A stretch of DNA of 64,000 nt from Bacillus sp. JCM 19034 (GCF_001310635.1 NZ_BAXR01000003.1:294261-358260); one strand, 5' to 3'. Counted from the first letter of the stretch, positions 1 to 10,356 are shown. The notes: a model not told the origin generated them from the letters alone. Program-made: numbers and translations.

Positions 1-474
1 ACCTTTCAATTGTTAGAACAGGTGAGTGGACGAGCTGGACGCCATGAGCTTGCTGGTGAGGTCATCATTCAATCCTATACACCAGAGCATTACAGCATTG
101 AGCTTGTTAAGTCTCACGATTATCACGCGTTCTTTCAAACGGAGATGCAACAACGGAAATTTGCTCAATATCCTCCTTATGTTTATATGACACTCATAAC
201 TATATCCCATCAAGAATTAATGAAAGTAATCGATGTTGCCGAAACCGTTGTTCACTTTTTAAGAAGAGAGCTGTCACCTGAAACAACTGTGTTAGGTCCT
301 GTCGCATCTCCACTTGCTCGTATTAAGGATAGATATCGCTATCAATGCATGATAAAATACAAAAACGAACCGAAATTAAGACAGGTATTATTGGAAGTAA
401 GGGAGCATTATCAACGTGAATTAAACAAAGGGTTACAGTTGACGATTGATTTACAACCTTATTTATTTACATAA
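1..474 (+). CDS. priA: Primosomal protein N' (PriA helicase), C-terminal part
   Basis: This is the C-terminal end of PriA, the 3'-to-5' superfamily 2 DNA helicase that restarts stalled replication forks. The frame is open from the first base of the window, so the start lies upstream. The visible part begins with TFQLLEQVSGRAGR, the helicase motif VI region with its conserved arginine pair. It continues through the C-terminal domain (KFAQYPPY is typical) to a stop at 472-474. fmt starts 36 bases downstream; in B. subtilis def (peptide deformylase) lies between the two, and it is absent here. Confidence 0.95.
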   Translation, partial: TFQLLEQVSGRAGRHELAGEVIIQSYTPEHYSIELVKSHDYHAFFQTEMQQRKFAQYPPYVYMTLITISHQELMKVIDVAETVVHFLRRELSPETTVLGPVASPLARIKDRYRYQCMIKYKNEPKLRQVLLEVREHYQRELNKGLQLTIDLQPYLFT

Positions 475-510
475 AGAAGCGTGAGTTGAAAGAAAGAAGG
501 CGGTTAGAAA

Positions 511-1455
511 ATGAAGATTGTATTTATGGGGACTCCTGATTTTGCTGTTCCTGTGCTACGTTCATTAAAGGAAGCTAATTATGATATCGTTGCTGTCGTT
601 ACACAGCCAGATCGTCCAGTAGGAAGAAAAAAAACTCTGACTCCTCCACCTGTAAAAGTGGAAGCAACAGCACATAGTATTGATGTTTTACAACCAGAAA
701 AAATAAAAGAATCGGTAGAAATTGATAAAGTGCTTGCCTATAAGCCTGATCTAATTGTTACGGCAGCATTCGGACAAATTTTGCCGAAAGAAATTTTAGA
801 CTTTCCGAAATTTGGGTGTATTAATGTACATGCTTCTTTGTTGCCTAAATATCGTGGTGGTGCTCCAATTCATCAAGCGATCATTGACGGGGAAAAAGAA
901 GCAGGAGTTACGATCATGTACATGGTTGAAAAATTAGACGCTGGTGATATGCTTTCTTATGTGAAAGTGCCTATTGAGGAAAGGGATACTGTTGGGTCAT
1001 TGCATGATAAGTTAAGTAAAGAAGGAGCACGTCTACTTTTATCAACGATTCCTAATATTATCAATGGAAAAGCAAAAGCCATACCACAAGATGTATCACA
1101 AGTTACATTTGCCAGTAATATTACGAGGGAAATGGAGCGGATCAATTGGGAAAAAACAGGCGAAGAGATTTACAATCATATTAGAGGGTTACATCCTTGG
1201 CCAGTTGCTTTTACGGAGCTTCTTGGTAAAGTATTTAAAGTTTGGTGGGGAGAGAAGGTTCCATCTGTAGGAAATAATGAACCAGGAGTTATTGAACGAA
1301 TTGATGAAGATGGTTTTGTCGTATCAACGGGGAATTCCACTTCCATTAAAATTACAGATTTACAACCTGCAGGGAAGAAAAGAATGGATGGTGCCTCGTT
1401 TATTCGTGGAGCTGGCTCATCACTAAAAGCTGGAATGAGGATTGGTCATGAGTAA
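511..1455 (+). CDS. fmt: Methionyl-tRNA formyltransferase
   Basis: Fmt transfers a formyl group from 10-formyl-tetrahydrofolate to Met-tRNAfMet in the cytoplasm, making the initiator fMet-tRNA. The 314 residues match the family length. The N-terminal formyltransferase fold carries the loop [14 protein letters not shown] (residues 104-117), in which N105 and H107, together with D143 in KLDAGD, correspond to the catalytic Asn/His/Asp. A C-terminal OB-like domain follows from about residue 205. The ATG at 511 follows an AAAGAAGG ribosome site. The stop overlaps the start of rsmB by 8 bases (ATGAGTAA), so the two are translationally coupled. Confidence 0.97.
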   Translation: MKIVFMGTPDFAVPVLRSLKEANYDIVAVVTQPDRPVGRKKTLTPPPVKVEATAHSIDVLQPEKIKESVEIDKVLAYKPDLIVTAAFGQILPKEILDFPKFGCINVHASLLPKYRGGAPIHQAIIDGEKEAGVTIMYMVEKLDAGDMLSYVKVPIEERDTVGSLHDKLSKEGARLLLSTIPNIINGKAKAIPQDVSQVTFASNITREMERINWEKTGEEIYNHIRGLHPWPVAFTELLGKVFKVWWGEKVPSVGNNEPGVIERIDEDGFVVSTGNSTSIKITDLQPAGKKRMDGASFIRGAGSSLKAGMRIGHE

Positions 1456-2797
1456 ACTTGTACGTGAAGTTGCCTTAGATGCTCTATTACAAGTCGAGAA
1501 AGAGCAAGCCTATAGCAATTTGTTATTAAACCAATTAGTGAAAAAAAATGAGTTTTCCAAACGTGATGTGGGCCTATTAACTGAGATCGTCTATGGTACG
1601 ATACAACGAAAAAATACACTTGATTATTTTTTATCACCTTTTGTAAAAAATGGCTTTGAATCAATCGAGCAATGGGTGCACGTCTTATTACGTTTATCCG
1701 TTTACCAAATGCTGTACTTAGATCGAGTCCCTGAACGAGCTATTATACATGAAGCAGTGATGATTGCATCTAGACGCGGACATGAAGGGATAAGTGGAAT
1801 GGTTAACGGTGTCCTACGATCAGTACAACGTCAAGGACAACCGAGTTTTGAGACAATCAAAAATGAGAAAAAAAGAATGTCGCTTGAATTAAGCTTCCCA
1901 AAATGGTTAGTTTCTCGGTGGATCGATCAGTACGGCGAAAAAGATGCGAAGGCTATTTGTCAGGTAAGTAATCAACCACCATCCGTTACGATCCGCGTTA
2001 ATCGTCTAAAGGCGACGGTTGAGGAAGTAATTGAGCGATTAAGAGATGAAGGAATGGATGTAGAGCGTGGGCATTTATCACCTGATGCAATTATTGTTCA
2101 TTCTGGGCACGTTCTTTCGTCGAACTTATACAAAGAAGGCTATATGACGATACAAGATGAGAGTTCGATGTTAGTTGCGAGAGCCCTTGATGTTCAAGAT
2201 AATATGCACATTGTCGACGCTTGTGCTGCTCCAGGTGGGAAATCAACCCATATTGCCGAACGGATGAATAATAACGGTCAATTGTATTCTTTAGATTTGC
2301 ATAAGCATAAAATGCATTTAATTGAGGAGCAAGCAAACCGTTTAGGTCTAACTTGTATAAAAACAAAGGCACTTGATGCGAGATTATCCGGAGACTATTT
2401 ACAAGGGGAGCAGTTTGACCGAGTATTAGTCGATGCTCCTTGCTCAGGGTTAGGCGTTATTCGGCGAAAACCAGATATTAAATGGAGTAAAAAGCCTACG
2501 GATATAAGTGCGATTCAATCGATTCAGCAGGAGCTTATAACAGTATTAAGTAAGCATGTAAAAAAGGATGGGAAGTTACTTTATAGTACATGTACAATAG
2601 ATAAAGAGGAAAATGAAGGAACGGTAGAGAACTTTTTAAAAGAGCATCCTCAGTTTGAATTAGATCGTACGTTGTCATCACGGCTACCGAAAAAATTGGT
2701 TGAATTTGGCCGATATTCTCCAGGGATGGTAACGATACTTCCACAAGACTTTTTAACGGATGGCTTTTTTATAGCGTGCTTTAATAAAGTTCGATAA
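1448..2797 (+). CDS. rsmB: 16S rRNA (cytosine-967-C5)-methyltransferase
   Basis: RsmB (Sun) methylates C967 of 16S rRNA using S-adenosylmethionine. An N-terminal NusB-like RNA-binding domain covers about residues 1-130. The Rossmann methyltransferase domain carries the SAM loop CAAPGGKS (residues 259-266) and the two catalytic cysteines in VDAPCSGLG (C332) and [10 protein letters not shown] (C382). I chose the ATG at 1448, which overlaps the fmt stop and has GAGG upstream; an in-frame TTG at 1442 is less likely. In B. subtilis rlmN follows this gene, but here prpC comes next. Confidence 0.96.
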   Translation: MSKLVREVALDALLQVEKEQAYSNLLLNQLVKKNEFSKRDVGLLTEIVYGTIQRKNTLDYFLSPFVKNGFESIEQWVHVLLRLSVYQMLYLDRVPERAIIHEAVMIASRRGHEGISGMVNGVLRSVQRQGQPSFETIKNEKKRMSLELSFPKWLVSRWIDQYGEKDAKAICQVSNQPPSVTIRVNRLKATVEEVIERLRDEGMDVERGHLSPDAIIVHSGHVLSSNLYKEGYMTIQDESSMLVARALDVQDNMHIVDACAAPGGKSTHIAERMNNNGQLYSLDLHKHKMHLIEEQANRLGLTCIKTKALDARLSGDYLQGEQFDRVLVDAPCSGLGVIRRKPDIKWSKKPTDISAIQSIQQELITVLSKHVKKDGKLLYSTCTIDKEENEGTVENFLKEHPQFELDRTLSSRLPKKLVEFGRYSPGMVTILPQDFLTDGFFIACFNKVR

Positions 2798-2843
2798 ATT
2801 TTAATAAGCAAGTTCGTGCTTAATGAAAAGAGGTGGCGAGGAG

Positions 2844-3599
2844 ATGGAGTTTGCATTTCAGACAGATCCTGGTATGGTGCGTCCTCATAATGAAGACAGC
2901 GGTGGGATTTTTAAAAATGACCATGGTGTTTTAGCTGTCGTAGCCGATGGTATGGGAGGCCACCAAGCTGGTGATATAGCTAGTTCAATGACGAAGGATT
3001 ATTTTCGTACTCTTTGGGAACAACACGAAGGGAACTTGACGATTAATGAAACAGAACAATGGCTAGTTGAACATGTTATCCATTTGAATGAAAAATTATA
3101 TCAACATGCAAACGAACATGAAGAATGCAAAGGGATGGGAACGACAGTCGTTGTAGCCTATTGTACAAAAGAGTTTGTATCAATTGCTCATATTGGTGAT
3201 AGTCGTGCATATGTAAAAAATGAAAATGGCTTTCAATTAAAAACAAATGATCACTCTCTCGTACAGGAATTAGTGAATACAGGGCAAATATCCGAACAGG
3301 AAGCGGAACATCACCCGCGGCGTAATGTATTATTGCGAGCTTTAGGAACTGGTCTTGATATTAAAGTAGACGTATCAACGTTTCCAGCTGATGAAAGTGA
3401 ATATTTGTTATTATGTTCTGATGGATTAACAAATAAGCTTTCTCTTGACGATATTGAGGAGCAATTACAAGCTAATGTTGACATTGAGCAAAAAGCAACT
3501 AATTTAATTAAGTTGGCAAATGAACGTGGTGGAGAAGATAACATAACAGTTGCGATTATTTCGATGTCTACAGCGGGATCTGATGGGAGTTCGGGATAA
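2844..3599 (+). CDS. prpC: PP2C-family Ser/Thr protein phosphatase PrpC
   Basis: PrpC is a Mn/Mg-dependent PP2C phosphatase that reverses phosphorylation by PrkC, encoded immediately downstream. The 251 residues show the family's metal-binding motifs: RPHNEDS near the N-terminus, VVADGMGGHQAG (about residues 33-44), HIGDSRAY, LLCSDGLTN and GGEDNIT near the C-terminus. The ATG at 2844 is preferred because GAGGTGGCGAGGAG lies just before it and the protein then aligns with the known PrpC start; an upstream ATG at 2823 lacks this spacing. The stop overlaps the prkC start (TAATG), the usual coupled arrangement. Confidence 0.95.
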   Translation: MEFAFQTDPGMVRPHNEDSGGIFKNDHGVLAVVADGMGGHQAGDIASSMTKDYFRTLWEQHEGNLTINETEQWLVEHVIHLNEKLYQHANEHEECKGMGTTVVVAYCTKEFVSIAHIGDSRAYVKNENGFQLKTNDHSLVQELVNTGQISEQEAEHHPRRNVLLRALGTGLDIKVDVSTFPADESEYLLLCSDGLTNKLSLDDIEEQLQANVDIEQKATNLIKLANERGGEDNITVAIISMSTAGSDGSSG

Positions 3600-5587
3600 T
3601 GAAAGGACAACGAATTAACGGACGATATCATGTTCTTGAAATTATAGGTGGCGGCGGGATGGCAAATGTGTATAAAGCACATGATGTCATTCTCGATCGT
3701 CAAGTCGCGGTTAAAGTTTTACAGCCTCAATTTTCAAGTGATGAGCAATTTATTCATCGCTTTAGAAGGGAAGCTCAAGCCGCGACAAGCTTAAATCACC
3801 CAAATATTGTTAATATTTATGATGTTGGTGAGGAAGATGATACGTATTACATCGTAATGGAATATGTAGAGGGTCAAACGTTAAAGGAGTTAATTAAAGC
3901 AAAAGGTTCTCTTGAAGTTGAGGAAGCTGTTGGCTATATGGAACAAATGCTATCGGCCATTTCTCACTCACATGAAAATCATCTTGTTCATCGGGATATT
4001 AAACCACATAATATTTTGGTTCGAAATGATGGGCTTGTAAAAGTGACAGATTTCGGTATTGCTAGAGCGATTTCTGCAGCGACTATAACCCATACAAATT
4101 CGGTCATGGGTTCGGTTCATTATTTATCACCAGAACAGGCTCGTGGAGGACAAGTTACGTTTAAGTCCGATATTTATTCATTAGGGATAGTTTTGTACGA
4201 GATGGTCACGGGGGTTATCCCATTTTCTGGAGATACAGCTGTTTCGATTGCTATTAAACATTTGCAACATGAAATTCCCTCTGTAAAAGGCACAAATCCA
4301 GAGTTGCCTCAAAGCATTGACAATGTTATTCAAAAGGCAACAGAAAAAGACCCACTTAAACGCTATGAAACGATTCATGAGATGGAAGAGGATCTTGCCA
4401 CAGCCCTTACACCGAGTAGAATAAATGAGGAGCCCTATAAACAAGCAGTTGATGATGAAGCTACAAAAGTAATTCCTGTAATAAAGGAACAAGACTTTGC
4501 GGAAACGATACAAGCTCCTATTCAAAAAAATGAAGATTCCGTACAGACAGAAGAAAAAAAGGCGGAACAGCCTCAAAAGAAAAAACGAAAAAATAAAAAA
4601 ATAGCTATTATATTGACGATTATAGTTATTTTACTAGGAGCAGTGATTCTAGCTTTTACGATTATTCCGCGGTTGTTACATGTTGGTGAAGTGGAAGTTC
4701 CTGATTTTACAGACGTTCCATATGAAGAAGCAGAAGAAGATTTGATAGAATTAAAATTAACAGCAAAGCGGGAAGATATTAATCATGAAACGATTCCTGT
4801 TGATCGTGTGGTTAGACAAAATCCACAGCCCGGGTCGGTCGTAAAAGAACAAGCAGCTGTTACACTATTCGTTTCATTGGGGCAAGAAGCCCTTGAGATG
4901 GATGATTATATCGGAAGTTCTATCGACCGTGCAGAAGCATTACTAGAAAGCCAAGGCTTTACCGTTAAACGAGAGAAACGCGAAACAAATGATGAAGATC
5001 CTGGTATTGTGTTAGCACAAGATCCAAATGCAGGTGAGTCGGTTATTCCTGAAGAGACAACCGTTACGTTAACATATAGTGTGGAAGCACCGATCCGTTT
5101 GCAAAATTTAGTCGGCTTAGCTCAATCGGATGTACGTGACTATTTTGACGAAGTTGGCTTAAGGGGAGAATTTGTGGAAGAATACTCCTCATCTATAGAT
5201 AAGGACAATGTCATTAGACAGGAGCCTGCTGCATTTACGATGTTAGAAAAAGGTGATCAAGTAAAAGTATTCATCTCACAAGGTCCAGAACCAGAACCAG
5301 AGCCTGAGCCTGAGCCGGAACCTGAAGATGAGCCAACAAAGCTCTTTTCACAAAATTATCGTATTGTCATAGAAGAAGAGGATTCTGAGAAATCTTACCG
5401 AATCAAAATCATTTTTCGTGATGCTTCAACAAACGGTGAAGATCAAGTATTTGTTGAGGATGTCATAAGTGAAACAGTAACGTATCGAGTTCAGTTGCAA
5501 GTCAGTCCATCACAGCCAGGTTCATACGATGTATATGTAGATGAAGAATTAGTTGAACAATCTGATGTATTTCATTATGATGACTAA
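3599..5587 (+). CDS. prkC: Membrane Ser/Thr protein kinase PrkC with PASTA domains
   Basis: PrkC senses muropeptides outside the cell and phosphorylates cytoplasmic targets; in B. subtilis it triggers spore germination and influences cell-wall metabolism. The kinase domain (about residues 1-270) shows the glycine loop GGGGMANVY, K39 in VAVKVL, HRDIKPHN (131-138) and DFG (151-153). A basic juxtamembrane stretch leads to one membrane helix (about 335-357). Three PASTA repeats follow (about 365-428, 434-496, 501-562). A proline-glutamate repeat (about 562-576) then joins a C-terminal Ig-like domain. The 662 residues are close to the usual length. Its partner phosphatase PrpC is encoded directly upstream with overlapping stop and start. 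Confidence 0.96.
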   Translation: MKGQRINGRYHVLEIIGGGGMANVYKAHDVILDRQVAVKVLQPQFSSDEQFIHRFRREAQAATSLNHPNIVNIYDVGEEDDTYYIVMEYVEGQTLKELIKAKGSLEVEEAVGYMEQMLSAISHSHENHLVHRDIKPHNILVRNDGLVKVTDFGIARAISAATITHTNSVMGSVHYLSPEQARGGQVTFKSDIYSLGIVLYEMVTGVIPFSGDTAVSIAIKHLQHEIPSVKGTNPELPQSIDNVIQKATEKDPLKRYETIHEMEEDLATALTPSRINEEPYKQAVDDEATKVIPVIKEQDFAETIQAPIQKNEDSVQTEEKKAEQPQKKKRKNKKIAIILTIIVILLGAVILAFTIIPRLLHVGEVEVPDFTDVPYEEAEEDLIELKLTAKREDINHETIPVDRVVRQNPQPGSVVKEQAAVTLFVSLGQEALEMDDYIGSSIDRAEALLESQGFTVKREKRETNDEDPGIVLAQDPNAGESVIPEETTVTLTYSVEAPIRLQNLVGLAQSDVRDYFDEVGLRGEFVEEYSSSIDKDNVIRQEPAAFTMLEKGDQVKVFISQGPEPEPEPEPEPEPEDEPTKLFSQNYRIVIEEEDSEKSYRIKIIFRDASTNGEDQVFVEDVISETVTYRVQLQVSPSQPGSYDVYVDEELVEQSDVFHYDD

Positions 5588-5693
5588 TAAATACTAATTG
5601 AAATATGTAGGGGGATACTTTTAAATTCTCCCTCTTACTTAATTAAAGAAACGATGAATTTGAATAGCTGTATAAAATAAATGGAGGTTATGA

Positions 5694-6578
5694 ATGGCAA
5701 AGGGTAAGATTACAAAAGCATTAAGTGGATTTTACTACGTAAAAAATGAAGATGGTTTGTTTCAATGTCGAGCTCGTGGGAATTTTCGGAAGCGGAAAAT
5801 AAAACCTTTAGTTGGAGATCAAGTGCTATTTGAAGCTGAAAATAAAACCGATGGCTATATTTTAGAAATAGAAGAACGAAAAAATGAACTAATTCGGCCA
5901 CCAATTGCGAATATAGACCAAGCGATTCTCGTTTTTTCAGCATTAGAGCCTGATTTTAGTTTATTATTATTGGATCGTTTTCTCGTTCATATTGAAGCAC
6001 ATGCGATACAACCACTGATTGTAATTAGCAAGGTAGATTTAGTTCATGATGAAGCTACCTTTAAACAATTAAAAGCTTACAAATCATTATACGAATCGAT
6101 TGGTTATACCGTATTATTTGCATCAATTAATGAGAATAGTGACATTGATGAGATAAAGCATTATTTGAAAGGGCAGATGAGCGTTGTAGCAGGTCAGTCA
6201 GGTGTGGGGAAATCCTCCTTATTAAATATGCTTGATCCAAATCTCGAAATTGAAACGAACGAAATTTCTTCACATCTAGGCAGAGGAAAGCATACGACAC
6301 GACATGTTGAATTGTTGCCAATCTTTGGTGGGTTAGTAGCAGATACGCCAGGTTTTAGCTCTTTAGATTTTGTAGATATTTCACCTGAGGAATTATCCTT
6401 ATATTTTTTGGAAATGAAGGAGTTATCTTCGAAATGTAAGTTTCGAGGTTGTACACATAGCTCAGAACCGAGTTGTGCCGTAAAAGAGGTTTATGAGCGC
6501 GGGGGAATTGCCAAGTCGCGATTTGAGCATTACCAGTTATTTTTAGAAGAGATAAAAAACCAGAAAAAGAGGTATTGA
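5694..6578 (+). CDS. rsgA: Ribosome small-subunit GTPase RsgA
   Basis: RsgA (YloQ/CpgA) is a circularly permuted GTPase that checks 30S subunit maturation. The 294 residues show an N-terminal OB fold, then G motifs in permuted order: G4 SKVD (112-115), G1 GQSGVGKSS (167-175) and G3 DTPG (217-220). The C-terminal zinc knuckle has C248, C253, H255 and C261 in [14 protein letters not shown]. The gene follows prkC after a 106-base gap and has the site ATGGAGG upstream. rpe starts 6 bases after its stop. Confidence 0.96.
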   Translation: MAKGKITKALSGFYYVKNEDGLFQCRARGNFRKRKIKPLVGDQVLFEAENKTDGYILEIEERKNELIRPPIANIDQAILVFSALEPDFSLLLLDRFLVHIEAHAIQPLIVISKVDLVHDEATFKQLKAYKSLYESIGYTVLFASINENSDIDEIKHYLKGQMSVVAGQSGVGKSSLLNMLDPNLEIETNEISSHLGRGKHTTRHVELLPIFGGLVADTPGFSSLDFVDISPEELSLYFLEMKELSSKCKFRGCTHSSEPSCAVKEVYERGGIAKSRFEHYQLFLEEIKNQKKRY

Positions 6579-6583
6579 AAAAC

Positions 6584-7228
6584 ATGATCAAGATTGCACC
6601 TTCTATATTATCAGCTAATTTTGCAAAACTTGGAGAGGAAATAAAGGATGTTGAAACAAGTGGAGCCGACTATATCCATGTCGATGTTATGGATGGACAC
6701 TTTGTTCCAAATATAACGATCGGGCCATTAGTTGTAGAGGCGATAAGACCTGTTACACGCCTGCCACTTGATGTTCATTTAATGATTGAAAATCCAGATA
6801 AATATATTCCTTCGTTTGCTAAAGCGGGAGCAGATATAATCTCTGTCCACGTTGAAGCGTGTCCTCACCTTCATAGAACGATTCATCATATAAAAGAATT
6901 AGGGGTTAAAGCCGGCGTTGTATTAAATCCAGCGACTCCTGTTTCAATGATTGAACCAATTATTAATGATGTTGATCTTGTGTTGTTAATGACCGTTAAT
7001 CCAGGCTTTGGGGGTCAAGCATTTATTCCAGCTGTATTACCAAAGATTCAAGAAGTCAATAGATTAGTGAAAGATCGTCATTTACAAATTGATATCGAAG
7101 TAGATGGTGGTGTAAATGAAGAAACAGCAAAGCAATGTGTAAAAGCTGGTGCGAACGTATTAGTGGCAGGATCCGCTATTTATAATAAAACCGATCGTAA
7201 AAAGGCAATAGAATCATTAAGAAGCTAA
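6584..7228 (+). CDS. rpe: Ribulose-phosphate 3-epimerase
   Basis: Rpe interconverts D-ribulose 5-phosphate and D-xylulose 5-phosphate in the pentose phosphate pathway. The protein starts [13 protein letters not shown] and carries the metal-binding [10 protein letters not shown] (H32, D34), [17 protein letters not shown] and IEVDGGVN motifs of the TIM-barrel family. I chose the ATG at 6584, preceded by AAAAAGAGG; an in-frame TTG at 6575 would overlap rsgA. In B. subtilis rpe is followed by thiN; here a terminator and about 500 bases without a gene follow. Confidence 0.96.
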   Translation: MIKIAPSILSANFAKLGEEIKDVETSGADYIHVDVMDGHFVPNITIGPLVVEAIRPVTRLPLDVHLMIENPDKYIPSFAKAGADIISVHVEACPHLHRTIHHIKELGVKAGVVLNPATPVSMIEPIINDVDLVLLMTVNPGFGGQAFIPAVLPKIQEVNRLVKDRHLQIDIEVDGGVNEETAKQCVKAGANVLVAGSAIYNKTDRKKAIESLRS

Positions 7229-7257
7229 ACAGTCACTTTGGTGGCTGTTTCTTTTTT
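7227..7257 (+). terminator. Rho-independent terminator after rpe
   Basis: The arms ACAGTCAC and GTGGCTGT pair around a short loop and are followed by CTTTTTT. The hairpin directly abuts the rpe stop and closes the prpC-prkC-rsgA-rpe unit. Confidence 0.85.
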
Positions 7258-7728
7258 AAACTTAATGTGTTTGATCTTCTAATATAAAGGCGAGTTTTTG
7301 GTGTAGGCACCATTGCAAGTATACTCAATGCTTTGTAACGTTTTATATTACTAGGGGAGAAGACTTTGGAAAATTAGTAAATGTAAGAAGTGAAATAAGA
7401 TGGAATTAGCTGAGTTCTCAAGTTGATTAAAAAGGCCGGGCTGACAATTTGTTCCTTGTTATTTACCAAATCACTTTTCTAAATGAATCGTCATATATTT
7501 GGGATTAGGGCATATGTTTAAAGGTGAGGAGTTTCATACGAGCGTTTATGAAATTGATTCGAAAAAATGAGGAATAGAATAATGTTCATGCATATAATTT
7601 AAAAAAGAATAAGTATTTTGCCATTATTCCAATTTTCTAATAGCCCCGTAGTGTATTAGAAAAAGTCACCTTTAATTGTTTCGTTACAACCTAATTCATT
7701 TGGTTACTTATGGTGAGGAGGAGGAGCT
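7258..7728. other. Gene-poor stretch upstream of spoVM
   Basis: About 470 bases carry no open frame that I can support on either strand. thiN (thiamine pyrophosphokinase) occupies this place in B. subtilis, and I see no recognisable remnant of it. The only structure I can suggest is a possible sporulation promoter near 7493. An RNA gene or a long spoVM leader is possible but unproven. Confidence 0.5.
7493..7518 (+). promoter_or_regulatory. Possible sigma-E-type promoter for spoVM
   Basis: ATA at 7493-7495 and CATATGTT starting at 7511 are separated by 15 bases, resembling the sigma-E pattern (ATA, then CATAnnnT). spoVM is a mother-cell gene under sigma-E in B. subtilis, which makes this plausible. 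The match is short and the site lies about 210 bases upstream of the gene, so confidence is low. Confidence 0.3.
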
Positions 7729-7809
7729 ATGAAATTTTACACAATAAAGCTACCAAAATTTTTAGGCGGCATTGTAAGGGCAGTATTAAATTCATTTAAA
7801 AAAGGATAA
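7729..7809 (+). CDS. spoVM: Stage V sporulation protein M
   Basis: SpoVM is a 26-residue amphipathic peptide that recognises the positively curved forespore membrane and anchors SpoIVA, starting spore coat and cortex assembly. The translation begins MKFYTIKLPKFLGGIVRA and ends NSFKKG, almost identical to the B. subtilis peptide, and has exactly 26 residues. A strong site (GAGGAGGAG) precedes the ATG. The position between rpe and the divergently placed rpmB is the conserved one. It is direct evidence that the organism belongs to an endospore-forming lineage. Confidence 0.95.
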   Translation: MKFYTIKLPKFLGGIVRAVLNSFKKG

Positions 7810-7814
7810 TGAAA

Positions 7815-7848
7815 AGAGGGTGTTTCTCACTAAGAAGAAACACCCTCT
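7815..7848. terminator. Bidirectional terminator between spoVM and rpmB
   Basis: A perfect 13-bp stem (AGAGGGTGTTTCT paired with AGAAACACCCTCT) lies between the convergent genes spoVM and rpmB. On the minus strand it is followed by a T-rich stretch, so it probably ends rpmB and may also end spoVM. Confidence 0.75.
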
Positions 7849-7869
7849 GTATAGGCTTTAAATAACCTA

Positions 7870-8058
7870 TTACACACGCTGTACTTTACCAGATTTAAGT
7901 GCGCGAGCAGATACGTAAACACGCTTTGGTTTACCATCTACTAGGATACGAACCTTTTGCACATTTACACCCCAACGACGCTTTGTTTTATTCAGAGCGT
8001 GCGAACGCTTATTACCACTACGTGCTTGCTTACCAGTAATATAACATTTACGTGCCAT
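7870..8058 (-). CDS. rpmB: 50S ribosomal protein L28
   Basis: L28 is a small protein of the large ribosomal subunit. The 62 residues begin [20 protein letters not shown] and end [14 protein letters not shown], as in Bacillus. It has one cysteine in the N-terminal region and so lacks the four-cysteine zinc ribbon of the zinc-binding form. The start at 8058 is preferred over the ATG codons at 8067 and 8061 because GGAGG lies at the right distance and the family starts MARK. It is transcribed against its neighbours, as in B. subtilis. Confidence 0.96.
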   Translation of the reverse strand: MARKCYITGKQARSGNKRSHALNKTKRRWGVNVQKVRILVDGKPKRVYVSARALKSGKVQRV

Positions 8059-8214
8059 CATATGCACCTCCTTATTTCCGATGCGAAACGCTCAATTTCA
8101 TACTTACATATAGTAGCACAGCAAATGTGGGATTGCAATAACTTCATTGAAACTTTATCAAGTAATCTTGCTTGACAGCTGAAAACGGAGATTTGCTTTT
8201 AAAATGAATGATTG

Positions 8215-8237
8215 TATAGTAAAATAACATTACTATA
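8215..8237. promoter_or_regulatory. Inverted repeat upstream of asp23
   Basis: TATAGTAA and TTACTATA form an 8-bp inverted repeat with a 7-base spacer, 30 bases before the asp23-like gene. Both arms resemble -10 hexamers, so it could be an operator overlapping a promoter. No regulator can be named from the sequence. Confidence 0.3.
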
Positions 8238-8266
8238 CTATTGCAAGGAATGAGGGGGTTTGGTCG

Positions 8267-8629
8267 ATGTCAATTGAAATGAAAACACAATATGGAATTG
8301 TAGACGTATCAAAGGATGTAGTGGCGACAATAGCTGGTGGAGCAGCTGTTGATTGTTATGGAATTGTCGGCATGGCTTCGCAAAAACAACTAAAAGATGG
8401 CTTATCCGATTTGCTTGGTAAAGAAAATTTCCGACGTGGTGTAGTAATACGTGAAGATTTGGAGCAAATTCATATTGACATGTATATTATCGTAAGTTAC
8501 GGAACGAAAATATCTGAAGTAGCTTATAATGTTCAAACGAAAGTTAAGTATCAATTAGATCAAATGTTAGGGCTAGATGTAGATTCTGTGAACATTTTTG
8601 TTCAAGGGGTCCGCGTCACGAACCCATAA
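8267..8629 (+). CDS. yloU: Asp23/Gls24-family envelope stress protein (YloU)
   Basis: This 120-residue protein belongs to the Asp23/YloU (DUF322) family, whose members lie beneath the cell membrane and are linked to envelope stress and alkaline shock. The sequence has the typical IVDVSKDVVATIAGGAAVDC start and the GTKISEVAYNVQTKVK helix. The GAGGGGG site precedes the ATG. It sits 20 bases upstream of fakA, the conserved Firmicute pairing, which suggests a role connected with fatty-acid or membrane homeostasis. Confidence 0.92.
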   Translation: MSIEMKTQYGIVDVSKDVVATIAGGAAVDCYGIVGMASQKQLKDGLSDLLGKENFRRGVVIREDLEQIHIDMYIIVSYGTKISEVAYNVQTKVKYQLDQMLGLDVDSVNIFVQGVRVTNP

Positions 8630-8649
8630 GATGTTAGGAGGAACTGTTC

Positions 8650-10331
8650 GTGGCAATGAAGCAAATTGAAGGAAATAAGCTTGCTCAAATGTTTATTGAA
8701 GGTGCAGCAAATTTAGGTAATCATGTAAAGGTTGTTGATTCATTAAATGTATTCCCTGTTCCTGACGGTGATACAGGGACGAATATGAATTTATCGATTA
8801 CATCAGGAATTAAGGAAGTAAAGCAGACTATTCAAGCTGATGCTAGCAAGGTAGCAGCTGCATTTGCCAAAGGTTTGCTTATGGGGGCTAGAGGGAATTC
8901 GGGAGTTATTTTATCACAGTTATTTCGTGGTTTCTCAAAAGCACTTGAAGGAAAGCAAACGATTAATTCTGTAGAGTTTGCCGATGCTCTACAAAACGGT
9001 GTAGAAACAGCTTATAAGGCTGTTATGAAGCTGTAGAGGGGACGATATTAACAGTCGCAAAAGACGCTGCGAAGGTAGCAGAAAAAACGGCTGTGAAAAG
9101 TAATGATTTGCTTCACGTAATGGAAGCGACTTTAAATGAGGCGAATGAATCTTTAAAAAGAACCCCTGATTTGCTTCCTGTTTTAAAAGAGGTTGGTGTT
9201 GTAGATTCCGGTGGACAAGGTCTAGTATATATTTATGAAGGATTTATGGCTGTTTTAAAAGGGGAAGCAATCACGAGGTCAGAAGAAGCTCCGTCAATGG
9301 ATGACCTTGTACGTGTCGAGCATCACAATGCACAAAGCCATATGGCAACTGAAGATATCGAATTCGGTTTTTGTACGGAAGTGATGGTTCAATTTTCAGA
9401 GGATAAGCTTGCCCAAAATCCGTTTAGTGAGCATGATTTTCGTTTAGAGTTAAATGAGCTAGGAGATTCATTACTAGTTGTGTCAGATGAGGACCTATTG
9501 AAAGTACATATTCATGCTGAGCACCCAGGAGAGGTATTGAATAAGGCACAACGCTTCGGTGAATTAATTAATATAAAAATCGAAAATATGCGAATGCAGC
9601 ATACGAATTTATTGGAAGAGTCTAAGCAACATCACGAACAAGAACATTTAAAAAGTAAACAAATAGAAGAAAAAAGTGAGTTTGGTATTGTAACCGTTTC
9701 GATGGGCCAAGGAATTGAAAAATTATTTAAAGGACTTGGAGCTGGAGTAGTCATACAAGGTGGCCAGACGATGAATCCGAGTACCGAGGATATCGTAAAA
9801 GCAATTAAAGAAGTAAATGCAAAAAACATTATAGTTTTACCAAATAACGGAAATATCGTGATGGCAGCTGAACAGGCTGCTGAGGTTGCAGATGAACAAG
9901 TTGTTGTCGTACCGACAAAAACAGTCCCTCAAGGTTTAGCGGCTTTGTTAGCATTTAATCCTTCTCTATCACTTATCGAGAACAAAGAAGGAATGGAAGC
10001 TGCTATTACTACTGTTAAATCTGGACAAGTTACGTATGCAGTTCGCGATACTAGTATTGATGGTGTAAAGATTCAAAAAGACGATTTTATGGGAATAGCT
10101 GAGAAGAAAATAGTTAGCTCTGGTAAAGATCTAGTTGAAGTGACGAAATGTTTATTAGACGAAATGATTGATGAAGATTCAGAAATTATTACCCTACTAC
10201 AAGGTGAAGATGTAACGGATGATCAAACCGAGGAACTTCTTCAATATATTGAAGAAACATATGCAGATGTTGAAGTAGATCAACATTACGGTGGTCAACC
10301 GCTTTATTCCTATTTACTTTCAGTAGAATAA
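8650..10331 (+). CDS. fakA: Fatty acid kinase catalytic subunit FakA (YloV), frameshifted
   Basis: FakA phosphorylates fatty acids bound to FakB, making acyl-phosphates for PlsX/PlsY phospholipid synthesis. The N-terminal DhaL-type kinase domain shows [15 protein letters not shown] and [16 protein letters not shown]; the C-terminal DegV-like half shows [13 protein letters not shown] and LPNNGNI. The frame breaks near 9031: the text reads AAGCTGTAGAGG where AAGCCTGTAGAGG restores [18 protein letters not shown], so one C is missing. The GTG at 8650 has GGAGG at good spacing; an ATG at 8656 is an alternative. The fakB-type gene next door supports the kinase role. Confidence 0.93.
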
Positions 10332-10356
10332 AATGAGCAAAAGGGAGTTGTCGGAA

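Noticed and set aside
4181-4576. 131-codon minus-strand open frame inside prkC
   Set aside because: It is antisense to the conserved kinase, with no ribosome site and cysteine/phenylalanine-rich nonsense composition.
5278-5335. Proline-glutamate repeat in prkC as a microsatellite of interest
   Set aside because: Extracellular linkers of this kind are common in PASTA kinases, and the synonymous codons vary, so it is not a simple DNA repeat.
8650-10331. fakA, recG, rnc, smc, ffh, rpsP, trmD, trmFO and several fli genes as pseudogenes
   Set aside because: One-base corrections restore full-length conserved proteins, and several are essential. I list them as genes with probable sequence errors.
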